Assembly (NCBI RefSeq): GCF_009905375.1
Contig: NW_027418177.1
Coordinates: forward strand, 1 to 64,000
Origin: Apium graveolens
Lineage: Eukaryota; Streptophyta; Magnoliopsida; Apiales; Apiaceae
Length of the DNA: 64,000 bases
Direction: 5' to 3'
Position numbers and translations under genes: made by a program. Each line of letters begins with the position of its first letter. Position 1 is the first letter of the stretch. Below the pieces are notes generated by a model. That model did not search any database and had not been told where the DNA came from. It was given only the letters and a program-made list of their open reading frames with translations. This document shows positions 11,266-19,515 of this stretch, one piece after another.

Positions 11266-11480
11266 TGCTGAAATAATCTTAAATTTATTTATTAATATGT
11301 GTTTTATTACTTTTGAATAAATTGTATAGGCCTTACTGAACGTTGTATTGGTTAGCACAACAGTAACTGTAGACTAGGTCATAGTTCAGTTTCAGCATTA
11401 TCAGGGAAGTTGAAGTAGTGGAGTCATGCTAGGAAGTTCAGTTGCTATCTTTTAGATATCACGTTATATGTCTAGACTAA
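11266..11480 (+). repeat. Copia left LTR, 5' part
   Basis: It starts TGCTGAAATAATC, matching TGTTGGAATAATC at 25412 in the right LTR, and aligns along 25412-25624. It is cut at CTAGACTAA by the Ty3 insertion. The remainder resumes at 24202. Confidence 0.85.
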
Positions 11481-11491
11481 TGATAGTCCAT

Positions 11492-11675
11492 ATGGCTCCT
11501 GGGAGAACTACTCCTAGGCCTTCAGCTCCATACAGCTCCTGGGAGGACTACTCCTAAGCTCCTAACTCCATACAGCTCCTGGGAGGACTACTCCTAAGCT
11601 CCTAACTCCATGCAGCTCCGGGAATGCCTACTCCTAGGCTCATAACTCTACGCAGCTCCTAGAAGGGGTAGTCCC
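11492..11675 (+). repeat. 40-bp tandem repeat in LTR U3
   Basis: Units starting CAGCTCCTGG recur at 11533, 11573, 11613 and 11653, with a degenerate one before them, so the period is exactly 40 bp. The same array is in the 3' LTR at 23495-23678. Arrays of this kind in U3 are often enhancer-like, but that role is inferred here. Confidence 0.9.
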
Positions 11676-11732
11676 GCACACTACCACTCCTGGCCAGCTT
11701 AGTCCCGTAAGCGGAACCTTGATAAACCCCAA

Positions 11733-11807
11733 CACGTGAGACGTTGGCCCAAGCACGTGACGGGGACAACTGTCACACATCAATCATGGGAATAATCAGG
11801 GCACGTG
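11733..11807 (+). promoter_or_regulatory. Three CACGTG (G-box core) motifs in LTR U3
   Basis: CACGTG is at 11733-11738, 11754-11759 and 11802-11807, 140-215 bp upstream of the LTR TATA box. G-boxes bind plant bZIP and bHLH factors. The same three are at 23736, 23757 and 23805 in the other LTR. Confidence 0.6.
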
Positions 11808-11944
11808 TCATAGGATCCTCGAAACATTCCTCGACCAGTCCCGCGCTGACGCGTGTAAAGCATCCACTCCCGCCAGGTGCCCTCCACTCCCAGAACCAAC
11901 GGCTACGATTCGAAGGTACCAACCCCAAAACCCTACTCTTGAGC

Positions 11945-11952
11945 TATAAATA
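11945..11952 (+). promoter_or_regulatory. LTR TATA box
   Basis: TATAAATA in the context GAGCTATAAATAGCCC. The genomic transcript would start about 30 bp downstream, near 11980, followed by a CT/CA-rich leader. The counterpart in the 3' LTR is 23948-23955. Confidence 0.75.
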
Positions 11953-12200
11953 GCCCAAGAAGGTGAGGTTTTGGGGTTAATCACTCTCTCACACTCATAT
12001 ACACACACAGCAACCTTACATTCATATTCATCTTCATCTTCCCAAAAAGCTAGTTCTTACTCTCACGCCGGAGGCGCCGCGGGACTCCAACCCCCCTTCC
12101 GGTGTTATTTTGTAGGAACCCAACCACAGCTACACCTCTACAGCGGCGAAAGATCCAGGACGGCGTCGAAGGAGCAGCCCCGCCACCAGGAGTTATCATT

Positions 12201-12218
12201 TGGCGCTAGAAGGAGGGG
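12201..12218 (+). other. Primer-binding site
   Basis: TGGCGCTAGAAGGAGGGG begins two bases after the LTR end. The TGG start matches the CCA end of a tRNA. I cannot name the tRNA without a search. Confidence 0.8.
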
Positions 12219-12645
12219 CTCTCCATCCTTGGGTCTCGGTGCCCCTGGATTCACCTTCATCAGCAAACTCTTCAAAGAGTCCATTTATTCAAACTTGTAA
12301 GAACTCAAGCAAACAACCCTTTACGTAAACATGAATGTTGCTCATATCGACCACGTTTGTATGCGCTCGTTACTTTAGGCCACGTTTGTGTGAGCTCATT
12401 TTGTTGGTTAAGCCACGTTTGTGTGAGCTATCGTTAGTTTTAATCGTTATTGTTCTAGTTTGAATATAACTTTGCGTTGTACTTCATCGTTGAATAGTCC
12501 CATAAAATCGGTTGAACTGCTCCCAGGAAGCTATTTGCTAGTATTTGTCGTTATTTTGGGTAGTTTCTGCAAATTTCATAAAGCAACCTTAGACCGATAT
12601 TCTCTGTGCCATATTGTTATCATTTGTTGTTGGTGCTGTTGAGAA
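12219..12645 (+). other. Ty3 leader between PBS and gag
   Basis: No gene was seen. Three near-repeats of CCACGTTTGTGTGAGCT occur at about 12349, 12379 and 12413. Tat-lineage leaders are normally long and untranslated. Confidence 0.6.
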
Positions 12646-14265
12646 ATGGCAAGACCAGGAAAGAATACCTCTGGGAGGCCATCTGCTAGTGCTCAGGTCC
12701 AGGATCCGGACCACTCCCAGGCTCTCGACCCAGGAGCCGAGAGAGAAACATTCCAGGAGCAACCACTACACACTCCCGTAGTGGAGAGAATTATAAACAC
12801 AAGGGATGCCAGAACCCTCATAGAGCTCAATCAGTACAAGTACACAAATGTCCCGGTAGCCGAAGAGCACATGGCTAACCTTACAAGCGATGAACTAACA
12901 GAAGCAATCAGACTATACAGACAGGAGCAGACCCGCCTCCAAGAAGAGGCAGAACTAGAGGAGGAGCCGGAGGAATCCGGGGACTCCCAGCAATCAAAGA
13001 GGTCGGTGTTCGACCGCATTGGAGCCAAGGGGAAGAAAAGCAAAAAAGATCAAGGCAAAAAAGAAGCAGAAGCTGCTAAACAGAGAAAGTTGGAAGAAGT
13101 CCGGGAGCAAATCAGGAAAGAAGAAGAAGCAAAGCTCGAGCTAAAGATCCAAAAAAGAATACAATTAGAAGAAGAGAAGCTGTTGACCAAGCCTAGGAGC
13201 AAAAGAACCCGGAGAGACCCCACTCCGGAGCTGATTTCTGATGATGAAGAAGAAGAGAAGCAGAAGGACCTAAAAGACATGATCTATGAATTGCAGAGGA
13301 AGATGGACAGAGACTCAGGAGTGGAGATTGGAGAAACACTCACTCCTTTCAGCTACTCCTTAGAAGCTATCCCCCGGCAGCGGGACTTGAAACATTACAA
13401 CTTTGACTCCTTTGATGGTCTGGGAGACCCGGAGGAGCACTTGAACTACTTTGAACAGATAGCGCAGATATACTACTACAATGACTTGACGAAATCAAGG
13501 TTCTTCGCTTCAACACTTAAGGGAGGGGCCCAGAGATGGTTCAGCAGAATCCCCTCCTGCAGCATCCATTCCTGGAAGGAATTTCGAGCCTCTTTCCTCA
13601 GGAGATTTCGGGCGAACAAAACGCACGAAATGCACATGTGTCACCTGGAGACAATCCGGCAGCACGATAATGAATCCCTATCTGCATACATGCGCCGGTT
13701 CCAGGAAGCAATCAATAAAGTTTCAAATCTGGATGAGAGGGAAGCTTTAAGCATTTTTAGAAGAAATCTGGACCCAGAGCACAACGAAAGGTATATTGTG
13801 GAGCTAATCAATAAAGAGCCGCAAAGTCTGGCAGCAGCTTATTCCATGGCCGCCAGATTCATTAAGGAGACAGACGTGCTCCAAGCAATGAGAATGACCC
13901 GGAATGGAGGGTTCAGGAGTAAAAACAATGATGACCGACCGAAAGGAGGTTACCATCAGGACAAGAAATTCAAGCAAAGCAACCATAGCCAAGAAAGACA
14001 AGCAAATCCGGTTTTCCAAAGACTTGGTCCTAAGCAGGAGTCGAGCAGCGACCCAGGACCCGTGAAGCAAGCTCGGGAGCCGAAGCAGGAGCCGGACTGG
14101 ACTCCTCTCAACATGACCCGGGAAGAAATCTTGAAAGAAGTCAAGGACAAACCTTTCTATTATCCTCCGAAGCCAATGCAAACTCCTCCGGAGAGCAGGC
14201 CCTACAATAGGCAATGTGATTATCACGAGACCCATGGCCACAAACCGAGAATTGCTTATCACTAA
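12646..14265 (+). CDS. gag: Ty3/Tat Gag polyprotein
   Basis: Predicted at 539 residues, this is the capsid and nucleocapsid precursor of the retrotransposon, which would assemble virus-like particles in the cytoplasm and package element RNA. Residues 95-225 are highly charged (Lys/Glu-rich, probably helical). Residues about 245-415 form the Ty3-type gag domain, including HYNFDSFDGLGDPEEHLNYF and the RWFSRIP and SAYMRRF segments. A zinc-knuckle start, C524-x2-H527-x4-H532, is seen at the end, but the frame leaves it before the final Cys and stops at 14263. That Cys is encoded in the pol frame, at the spacing expected for H-x4-C. This suggests one base is missing from an A run at about 14242-14244. 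The ATG at 12646 is the first in frame and follows the long leader. Confidence 0.9.
   Translation: MARPGKNTSGRPSASAQVQDPDHSQALDPGAERETFQEQPLHTPVVERIINTRDARTLIELNQYKYTNVPVAEEHMANLTSDELTEAIRLYRQEQTRLQEEAELEEEPEESGDSQQSKRSVFDRIGAKGKKSKKDQGKKEAEAAKQRKLEEVREQIRKEEEAKLELKIQKRIQLEEEKLLTKPRSKRTRRDPTPELISDDEEEEKQKDLKDMIYELQRKMDRDSGVEIGETLTPFSYSLEAIPRQRDLKHYNFDSFDGLGDPEEHLNYFEQIAQIYYYNDLTKSRFFASTLKGGAQRWFSRIPSCSIHSWKEFRASFLRRFRANKTHEMHMCHLETIRQHDNESLSAYMRRFQEAINKVSNLDEREALSIFRRNLDPEHNERYIVELINKEPQSLAAAYSMAARFIKETDVLQAMRMTRNGGFRSKNNDDRPKGGYHQDKKFKQSNHSQERQANPVFQRLGPKQESSSDPGPVKQAREPKQEPDWTPLNMTREEILKEVKDKPFYYPPKPMQTPPESRPYNRQCDYHETHGHKPRIAYH
14242..14255 (+). other. Gag-Pol frame break inside the zinc knuckle
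   Basis: The gag frame holds the first three zinc ligands and the pol frame holds the fourth (Cys codon at 14253-14255), at correct spacing if one base is missing near 14242-14244. Loss of an A from a four-A run explains it. Programmed frameshifting or an assembly error are alternatives. Confidence 0.7.
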
Positions 14266-14285
14266 AGTACTTCATTGAGGACCAA

Positions 14286-17200
14286 GTGAAAAAGGGGAAT
14301 ATGAACAAGTACTTAGTTCGGGACAACAGTAGAGGAGAAGCACAGAAGAAAGGAAAGAATATAGTCAATGTGGTCCTAGGCGGATCCTACTCCCCACCCA
14401 GGAGCCTGGGCTTCGGCGAAGAAGTACTTTCAATCCAATCACTCCCAGACCTGGTGATATCCTTCAGCAGCAAGGACTATGAAGGAGTCAACCCTCATCA
14501 CAACGCAGCTTTGGTTGTCACTCTGGACATCTTTGATAATGAAGTAAGAAGAATGCTTATAGACAATGGCTCCTCAGTAAATATTCTCTTCAAGCACACA
14601 GTGGATAGAATGCAGTTAGGGAGCGTCCGCTCAAATGAATGTCGAGAAGACCCACTCTATGGTTTCGGCCACAACTTAGTCCCGATCCAAGGAACTTTGT
14701 ATCTGCCAGTCATTTTTGGATCTGCTCCTAACCAAGTGACTCATGTCATCAAATTTTATGTGATCAACGCTCCTTCCTCATATAACGGGATCATCGGCAG
14801 ATCAGCTCTAACTATGATGCAAGCAATAACTTCAATCTCCCATCTCAAGATTAAGTTTCCAACCCCGACGGGAGTCGGAGAGATTAAAGGAGATTGGGGA
14901 GTTGCCGAAACATGCTACAACCAGGGGTTAATTATGGCAGAAACTCATCAAGATAACAAGAGGAAGGCTACGGTCCTTCGCAAGCAACAAAGCATGAAGA
15001 AACACCGACCCCGGGCAAGAGAAGAAGCAAACAACGCAAGTCCAGAAGAACTGGCAAGCAACCAAGTCATGGTAGTAGATAAGACAAATCGAGTCCCAGA
15101 TAAGCCTGGTCCGACCATGCAAGCAACCGAAGAACCTGAACAAGCAAACAACTATCTGAAGAAGAACTCTGAAGCCCGGATTCATCAAATGATTACAAAC
15201 AAAGAACAAGCAAAAATTGAAGCAGCAGTTGAAACAGAAGAAGTCCAGGTAGATGAAAGCGATCCTAGCAAAAAAGTGAAAGTTGGGTCGGGACTCGAGG
15301 AGTCCTTCAAGGAGAAACTAGTATCCCTGCTCCGGGAGTACAGAGATGTTTTTGCCTGGAGCTCAAGAGACATGCCAGGACTACATGAGTCCATAGCAAT
15401 GCACAGCTTGGATGTCAACCCCAACAAAAAACCAGTAAAGCAGAAGAGAAGAAACTTTGCTCCGGAGAGGCAGAGAGCCATTGACGAAGAAGTAGAAAAG
15501 CTACTCAACGCAGGAATCATCAAAGAAATCAAATATCCGGAGTGGCTAGCTAATGTGGTCATGGTTAAGAAGCCCAACGACAAATGGAGAATGTGCGTGG
15601 ACTACACTGACCTAAATAATGCATGCCCGAAGGACCCGTATCCCCTTCCAAACATTGATCAGCTGATAGATGCAACCTCAGGACATGTAATGCTAAGTTT
15701 CATGGACGCCTTCTCCGGATACAACCAAATAAAAATGAACCCGAAGGACATCCCTAAGACAGCATTCATAACTCACAGAGCAGTCTATGCTTATGTGATG
15801 CTACCCTTCGGACTTACCAGCGCAGGATCCACTTACCAAAGAGCCATGAACAAGATATTCAAGTCCCAGATTGGGAGAAACTTGGAATGCTATGTCGATG
15901 ACATGATTTCCAAATCAACAACTATACAAGGGCATGTGGAAGATCTGAAGGAATGCTTTGAAAATCTAAGGAAGAACCAACTCAAGCTAAACCCAGAGAA
16001 ATGCACCTTCGGAGTAGGAGCAGGGAAGTTCCTAGGGTTCATGATCAGCAGCAGAGGCATAGAAGCCAATCCGGAGAAAATAAAAGCGATCCAGGAGATG
16101 AAAGCTCCCAGGACACAAAAAGATGTGCAGAAGCTAGCAGGATCACTAGCAGCACTCAGGAGATTTGTCTCAAGACTAGCAGAGAGGTGCTTACCTTTCT
16201 TTGATCTACTCAAAGGAGCAACCAACAAGAAAGAGGTAAACTGGAGCCCAGAGTGCCAGAAAGCACTCGAGGAAATCAAAACTTACCTCTCTCAGCCACC
16301 AGTCCTAACTAAAGCCAAGCCAGAAGAGCCTCTCTACTTATACTTATCAGCAGGAGCACAAGCCGTAGGAGCTGCCCTGATCAGGGAAGAAAATGGAACA
16401 CAGCAACCAGTCTATTACGTAAGCCAAGTCCTAAAAGATGCAGAAACAAGATACCCAAGATTGGAGAAGTTTGCTTTTGCTTTGGTTACAACATCAAGGA
16501 AACTCAGACACTACTTCCAAGGGAGGGAGATCAAAGTAGTAACAAATCAACCACTAAGGAAAATACTCCACAAGCCAGAAATCTCGGGAAGGCTTGTTAA
16601 TTGGGCTGTGGAATTGAGCCAGTTCAACCTAAGCTTCATTCCCAGGACTGCAATCAAAGCTCAAGTTCTCGCAGATTTCATAATCGAATGCAACTTCCCA
16701 GAAGAAGACCAAGAACCAATGGATATGGATCAGGAGCCAAAAAAGGAAATCAGTCCGGGAGCCTGGACCTTAAAGGTAGATGGTTCTTCAACAACCGAGA
16801 GGTCAGGAGCCGGGCTCATACTCAGGAGTCCAGAAGGATTCAAAATTCAGACAGCTATATCCTTCAACTTCCCGGCAACAAACAATCAAGCAGAATATGA
16901 GGCGCTGATCGCAGGACTAAAGCTCTCCCGGACTCTAAGGGTCCAGGACTTAAAAATCTACAGCGATTCCCAGATAGTGGTCAAGCAAACAAACGGAGAA
17001 TACATAGCAAAGGACCCTACTCTGGCGGAGTACCAAGCACTGGTTCAGAGCTACTTAGCCTCAATCCCAAGCCACCAAGTCCTCCAAATATGCCGAGAAG
17101 AAAATGAAGAAGCGGATATTCTATCCAAATTAGTCCGGAATTCATCAGACCTAGACTGCTCAGTCTACTTCGAAGAGCTCCACAAACCATCCATTGAATC

Positions 17201-18464
17201 CGGAGAGGTCTTGGAAATAGAAAGCACTCAAAATTGGATGACTCCCTTTATAAATTACTTGGAAAAAGGGGACCTCCCAGAAGATAAAGGAAAAGCTCAA
17301 AGATTGAAAGCAAAAGCAGCCAAGTTCTTCCTCGAAGAAGGAGTACTCTACCGCAGGACCTTCTCCTCTCCTATCCTGAAGTGCATTAGCCCAGAAGAAG
17401 CAAAGTACTGCTTGGTAGAAGTGCATGAAGGAATATGCGGAGACCACATGTCTGCAAAAGCCCTAGCTCATAAGATCATAAGACAAGGCTACTACTGGCC
17501 AACAATTCATCAGGATGCAATACAATTCGTCAAGAAGTGCAAGGAGTGCCAACTATTCAGCAACGTATCCCGGATAAGCCCAGTCCTACCATCCTCAGTC
17601 CTGTCACCTATCCCTTTTGCTGTTTGGGGTATTGACATCATGGGACCATTCCCCCGAGCAAAAGGAGACCTCAGGTACCTACTAGTCTCTATTGACTACA
17701 TGACAAAATGGGTTGAAGCAAAAGCAATGAGGACAATCAACCAGCAAGACTGCATAAAGTTTATGGACAACATTTTGATGAGATTCGGAATACCACGAGT
17801 CCTAGTATCCGACAACGGACCTCAATTCATTGGATCAGAGTTCGAGTCCTACCTACAAGAGCGCGGAATCAAGCACAAAAAATCATCAGTGGCATATCCC
17901 CAAGGAAATGGCCAAGTAGAAGTAACGAATAGAATCCTGCTCCGAGGTATCGAGAAAAGACTCAAGGAAAGCAAAAGTAAGTGGCCAGAAGAACTACCAA
18001 GCGTACTTTGGTCCTACAGGACAACCCCAAGGACAAGCACAGGAGAAACTCCATTCAAACTAGCTTATGGAACAGAAGCAATGCTGCCTATTGAAGTGGG
18101 CTCTCCTTCACACAGAGCAATAAACTTTGAAGAAGAAGCAAACGAAGAAGGACTCAAAACAAACATGGAACTAATTGATGAGGTCCGGGACCAAGCTGTA
18201 CAAAGGATGGAAAAATACAAGGACAAAACAAGAGAGCACTTCAGTAAGAAGTCAAGAGTCAAAAACTTCCAAATTGGGGACTTAGTCCTTCGAGACACAG
18301 AAGCATCAGATCCCACAAACACCGGAAAGTTAATGCCTAAATGGGAAGGACCATACAAGATCAAAGAAGTTCTCAGGCCAGGAACCTACAAGCTCTTGAA
18401 CATGGATGACTCAGAAGTCCCAAACACTTGGCATGGACTAAGGCTAAGGAAATTCTACCAGTAG
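14286..18464 (+). CDS. pol: Ty3/Tat Pol polyprotein: protease, RT, RNase H, archaeal-type RNase H, integrase
   Basis: The frame is open for 1392 codons. The listed start is a GTG, and the frame continues upstream into the gag zinc knuckle (about 14244), so Pol was probably fused to Gag. The aspartic protease has its motif at D93-N-G-S-S. The RT (about 385-600) has MCVDYTDLNNACPKD and Y536-V-D-D. The native RNase H (about 680-765) looks inactive, with TNQPL where TDQPL is usual. A second, archaeal-type RNase H (about 826-950) keeps D832, E870, D894 and D944. The integrase has zinc ligands H1047, H1054, C1085 and C1088 and catalytic D1117, D1176 and E1212 with DD35E spacing. It ends near WHGLRLRKFYQ. 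No internal stop is present, so apart from the gag junction it looks functional. Confidence 0.95.
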   Translation: MKKGNMNKYLVRDNSRGEAQKKGKNIVNVVLGGSYSPPRSLGFGEEVLSIQSLPDLVISFSSKDYEGVNPHHNAALVVTLDIFDNEVRRMLIDNGSSVNILFKHTVDRMQLGSVRSNECREDPLYGFGHNLVPIQGTLYLPVIFGSAPNQVTHVIKFYVINAPSSYNGIIGRSALTMMQAITSISHLKIKFPTPTGVGEIKGDWGVAETCYNQGLIMAETHQDNKRKATVLRKQQSMKKHRPRAREEANNASPEELASNQVMVVDKTNRVPDKPGPTMQATEEPEQANNYLKKNSEARIHQMITNKEQAKIEAAVETEEVQVDESDPSKKVKVGSGLEESFKEKLVSLLREYRDVFAWSSRDMPGLHESIAMHSLDVNPNKKPVKQKRRNFAPERQRAIDEEVEKLLNAGIIKEIKYPEWLANVVMVKKPNDKWRMCVDYTDLNNACPKDPYPLPNIDQLIDATSGHVMLSFMDAFSGYNQIKMNPKDIPKTAFITHRAVYAYVMLPFGLTSAGSTYQRAMNKIFKSQIGRNLECYVDDMISKSTTIQGHVEDLKECFENLRKNQLKLNPEKCTFGVGAGKFLGFMISSRGIEANPEKIKAIQEMKAPRTQKDVQKLAGSLAALRRFVSRLAERCLPFFDLLKGATNKKEVNWSPECQKALEEIKTYLSQPPVLTKAKPEEPLYLYLSAGAQAVGAALIREENGTQQPVYYVSQVLKDAETRYPRLEKFAFALVTTSRKLRHYFQGREIKVVTNQPLRKILHKPEISGRLVNWAVELSQFNLSFIPRTAIKAQVLADFIIECNFPEEDQEPMDMDQEPKKEISPGAWTLKVDGSSTTERSGAGLILRSPEGFKIQTAISFNFPATNNQAEYEALIAGLKLSRTLRVQDLKIYSDSQIVVKQTNGEYIAKDPTLAEYQALVQSYLASIPSHQVLQICREENEEADILSKLVRNSSDLDCSVYFEELHKPSIESGEVLEIESTQNWMTPFINYLEKGDLPEDKGKAQRLKAKAAKFFLEEGVLYRRTFSSPILKCISPEEAKYCLVEVHEGICGDHMSAKALAHKIIRQGYYWPTIHQDAIQFVKKCKECQLFSNVSRISPVLPSSVLSPIPFAVWGIDIMGPFPRAKGDLRYLLVSIDYMTKWVEAKAMRTINQQDCIKFMDNILMRFGIPRVLVSDNGPQFIGSEFESYLQERGIKHKKSSVAYPQGNGQVEVTNRILLRGIEKRLKESKSKWPEELPSVLWSYRTTPRTSTGETPFKLAYGTEAMLPIEVGSPSHRAINFEEEANEEGLKTNMELIDEVRDQAVQRMEKYKDKTREHFSKKSRVKNFQIGDLVLRDTEASDPTNTGKLMPKWEGPYKIKEVLRPGTYKLLNMDDSEVPNTWHGLRLRKFYQ

Positions 18465-18596
18465 TAAAGCAAACAAAGCAACCAAAAAACTTGTAGCCAA
18501 TATTGGCAAGCAACCAAAATGTTTCTCCTTCTATATTGTATGAATGATCAGTTAAAAGCTTTCTCTTTAACTTGCATATTTTCAAAAGCAACCACT
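18465..18596 (+). other. Short spacer after pol
   Basis: It contains the repeated word AGCAACCA and no gene. It leads directly into the 77-bp array. Confidence 0.6.
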
Positions 18597-19335
18597 AGTC
18601 CGGACATTCTGTTAGTCAGGACTAGAGCAACCACTTTTACTTAGAAGTAATTTTCTAACTAAAAGCAACCACTAGTCCGGACATTCTGTTAGTCAGGACT
18701 AGAGCAACCACTTTTACTTAGAATTAATTTTCTAACTAAAAGCAGCCACTAGTCCGGACATTCTGTCAGTCAGGACTAGAGCAACCACTTTTACTTAGAA
18801 TTAATTTTCTAACTAAAAGCAGCCACTAGTCCGGACATTCTGTCAGTCAGGACTAGAGCAACCACTTTTACTTAGAATTAATTTTCTAACTAAAAGCAGC
18901 CACTAGTCCGGACAAGCTATTAGTCAGGACTAGAGCAACCACTTTTACTTAGAATTAATTTTCTAACTAAAAGCAACCACTAGTCCGGACAAGCTATTAG
19001 TCAGGACTAGAGCAACCACTTTTACTTAGAATTAATTTTCTAACTAAAAGCAGCCACTAGTCCGGACAAGCTATTAGTCAGGACTAGAGCAACCACTTTT
19101 ACTTAGAATTAATTTTCTAACTAAAAGCAACCACTAGTCCGGACAAGCTATTAGTCAGGACTAGAGCAACCACTTTTACTTAGAAATAAATTTCTAACTA
19201 AAAGCAACCACTAGTCCGGACATTCTGTTAGTCAGGACTAGTGCAACCACTTTTACTTAGAATTAATTTTCTAACTCAAACTCCTCCACTAGTCCGGACA
19301 AGAAGATCAGTCAGGACTAGAGCAAAATTCTACTT
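18597..19335 (+). repeat. 77-bp tandem array, about 10 units
   Basis: Units starting AGTCCGGACA recur at 18597, 18674, 18751, 18828, 18905, 18982, 19059, 19136, 19213 and 19291. Each unit contains TAGTCC...GGACTA, able to form a small hairpin, then an imperfect palindrome AGAATTAATTTTCT. Two spacer variants alternate (ATTCTGT and AAGCTAT), indicating higher-order spread. Arrays 3' of pol are known in Tat/Ogre elements. The array lies just beyond the 3' end of the antisense gene. Confidence 0.95.
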
Positions 19336-19515
19336 GGAAAAATATTCTAAGGCAAAAACAAACCACAGAAACAAAGCAAAATAGCGTCAAGGAAAGCATT
19401 CATTACAAATTCAACGGCCTCAAAACAAGCCCGGACCAAAGTACAAAAAATATTACAAGAACCAAATATTATCAAGTCTCAAATAAGTAGCAGTAGCAGT
19501 TTTACAAATAGAAAG
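19336..19515 (-). other. Probable 3' UTR of the antisense gene
   Basis: No coding sequence was seen. It lies between the antisense stop at 19516 and the 77-bp array. No canonical AATAAA was found on the minus strand, so the polyadenylation site is undetermined. Confidence 0.35.

Larger units (their letters stand above)
11481..12198 (+). repeat. Ty3 element 5' LTR
   Basis: It spans TGATAG to TTATCA. U3 contains about 4.5 copies of a 40-bp repeat (11492-11675), three CACGTG motifs and a TATA box. The four differences from the 3' LTR are near 11812, 11843, 11886 and 12107. Confidence 0.95.

Noticed and set aside
11971..12300. 109-aa frame at the 5' LTR and leader
   Set aside because: It lies in the R/U5 region and crosses the primer-binding site. 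It is repeated in the 3' LTR, where it ends differently, so it is not a gene.
15185..16279. Several minus-strand frames of 129-132 aa under pol
   Set aside because: They are complementary-strand shadows of the pol coding sequence, with no domain or splice signal.
18597..19335. Regularly spaced direct repeats suggestive of a CRISPR-like array
   Set aside because: The units are contiguous and nearly identical across all 77 bp with no unique spacers. The setting is a plant retrotransposon.
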